A stretch of 23,927 bases of DNA from NCBI GenBank assembly GCA_948441955.1, contig CAOJQZ010000035.1, forward strand, positions 1-23,927, given 5' to 3'. Positions 23,544 to 23,927 of this stretch are shown here, in pieces. A model generated the notes under the pieces. That model was not told the DNA's origin. It searched no databases and was given only the letters and a program-made list of their open reading frames with translations. Origin of the DNA: an uncultured Lachnospiraceae bacterium (lineage in GTDB: Bacteria > Bacillota > Clostridia > Lachnospirales > Lachnospiraceae). The position numbers and the translations under genes are program-made. Numbering within the stretch: position 1 is the stretch's first letter; each line of letters opens with the position of its first letter.

Positions 23544-23927
23544 TTATGCTGCCCGTGGATGTACAGGCTTTCCATGTCCAAAAAATCTGTCATACCACAC
23601 AAGGAATATATATACGGTCCATATTTTTCTGCTGTTATCTGTTTTTTCGTTCGTATTTCGTCCGTTTTTATGCTCTTCCAGCAATTTTACCAGCAGCTTT
23701 GTATTGAAGAACTGCTCTGCAGCGTCCGAAGTAAACATGTCCTTTACTCGTTTGTAATATTTGTCCTCTCTGAGCCATACGCGGATAGGAATAGGGAATC
23801 CCAGTTTTTTCTTTTTTGCCGTCTTGCTGCGTATTACCTTTTCAGCAGCGCCTCTGAGTGCAACCTTTGTTTTAGGAGCCCGTACTTTATAATTCAGCGG
23901 CAATGTTTCGGCCAGCTTAAGGACTTC
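23544..23927 (-). CDS. asnB: asparagine synthase (glutamine-hydrolysing), C-terminal part
   Basis: The C-terminal about 127 codons of an AsnB-type enzyme, cut by the window end. The frame stays open to base 23927, reading EVLKLAETLPLNYKVRAPKTK before a TTG that could be mistaken for a start. Recognisable segments are KKKLGFPIPIRVWLRED, typical of the end of the synthetase domain, and the final WTVYIFLVWYDRFFGHG. AsnB makes asparagine from aspartate, glutamine and ATP; relatives in polysaccharide or peptide clusters amidate other acids. It is convergent with the GT2 gene, separated only by the palindrome. Confidence 0.85.
   Translation of the reverse strand, partial: EVLKLAETLPLNYKVRAPKTKVALRGAAEKVIRSKTAKKKKLGFPIPIRVWLREDKYYKRVKDMFTSDAAEQFFNTKLLVKLLEEHKNGRNTNEKTDNSRKIWTVYIFLVWYDRFFGHGKPVHPRAA

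Noticed and set aside
23544..23903. Short complete 119-residue gene
   Set aside because: The reading frame stays open to the window edge with asparagine synthase-like residues, so it is the truncated end of a longer gene.

Overview
The window looks like chromosome from a motile, Gram-positive Firmicute, most likely a Lachnospiraceae-type clostridium. The signs are strong AAGGAGG-like ribosome binding sites, closely packed same-strand operons, mid-range base composition, short flagellins without a large outer domain, and polysaccharide genes of the kind found in gut clostridia. This placement is from style and gene content; no marker gene is present.

Region 1 (2-7985, all +) is the downstream part of a nucleotide-sugar operon. 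It encodes glucose-1-phosphate cytidylyltransferase (entry to CDP-sugars), a DRE-TIM aldolase-type enzyme, an acetolactate-synthase-like ThDP enzyme, a HAD phosphatase, an extended SDR reductase/epimerase, a small unknown protein, a Rossmann plus GT9-like protein and a second small HAD protein. The set suggests an unusual CDP-linked deoxy or branched sugar. The CDP-glucose dehydratase and deoxygenation genes are not in view and may lie upstream.

Region 2 (8083-13257, all +) starts at a good sigma-A promoter. It holds rmlD, rmlC and rmlB of dTDP-L-rhamnose synthesis, with a three-gene block inserted between rmlC and rmlB: a pentulose-phosphate-3-epimerase relative, an IspD/TarI-type cytidylyltransferase and a GatD-like zinc dehydrogenase. 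That block looks like a CDP-pentitol pathway. rmlA is absent from the window.

Region 3 (13275-17753) is the most striking. Two near-identical flagellin genes point away from each other on either side of a small serine recombinase gene. The recombinase is bracketed by two inverted 26-bp sites that have the architecture of serine-recombinase crossover sites (imperfect 12-bp half-sites around an asymmetric GT/AC dinucleotide). Each site lies 137-138 bp from its flagellin start. I read this as a candidate flagellin phase-variation switch. Both flagellin mRNAs carry the same leader hairpin with GGA in its loop, just before the Shine-Dalgarno sequence, which resembles CsrA control. A CgeB-like glycosyltransferase gene lies next to the left flagellin.

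Region 4 (17823-23475, +) contains two paralogous GT2-plus-helical-repeat glycosyltransferases flanking a GT23/fucosyltransferase-like protein, probably for flagellin or surface glycosylation using the sugars of regions 1-2. The window ends inside a minus-strand asnB.

Two copies of a perfect 76-bp palindrome (13275-13350 and 23464-23539) sit between convergent genes. They differ by paired, compensating substitutions. I saw no tRNA, rRNA, CRISPR array or transposase gene.
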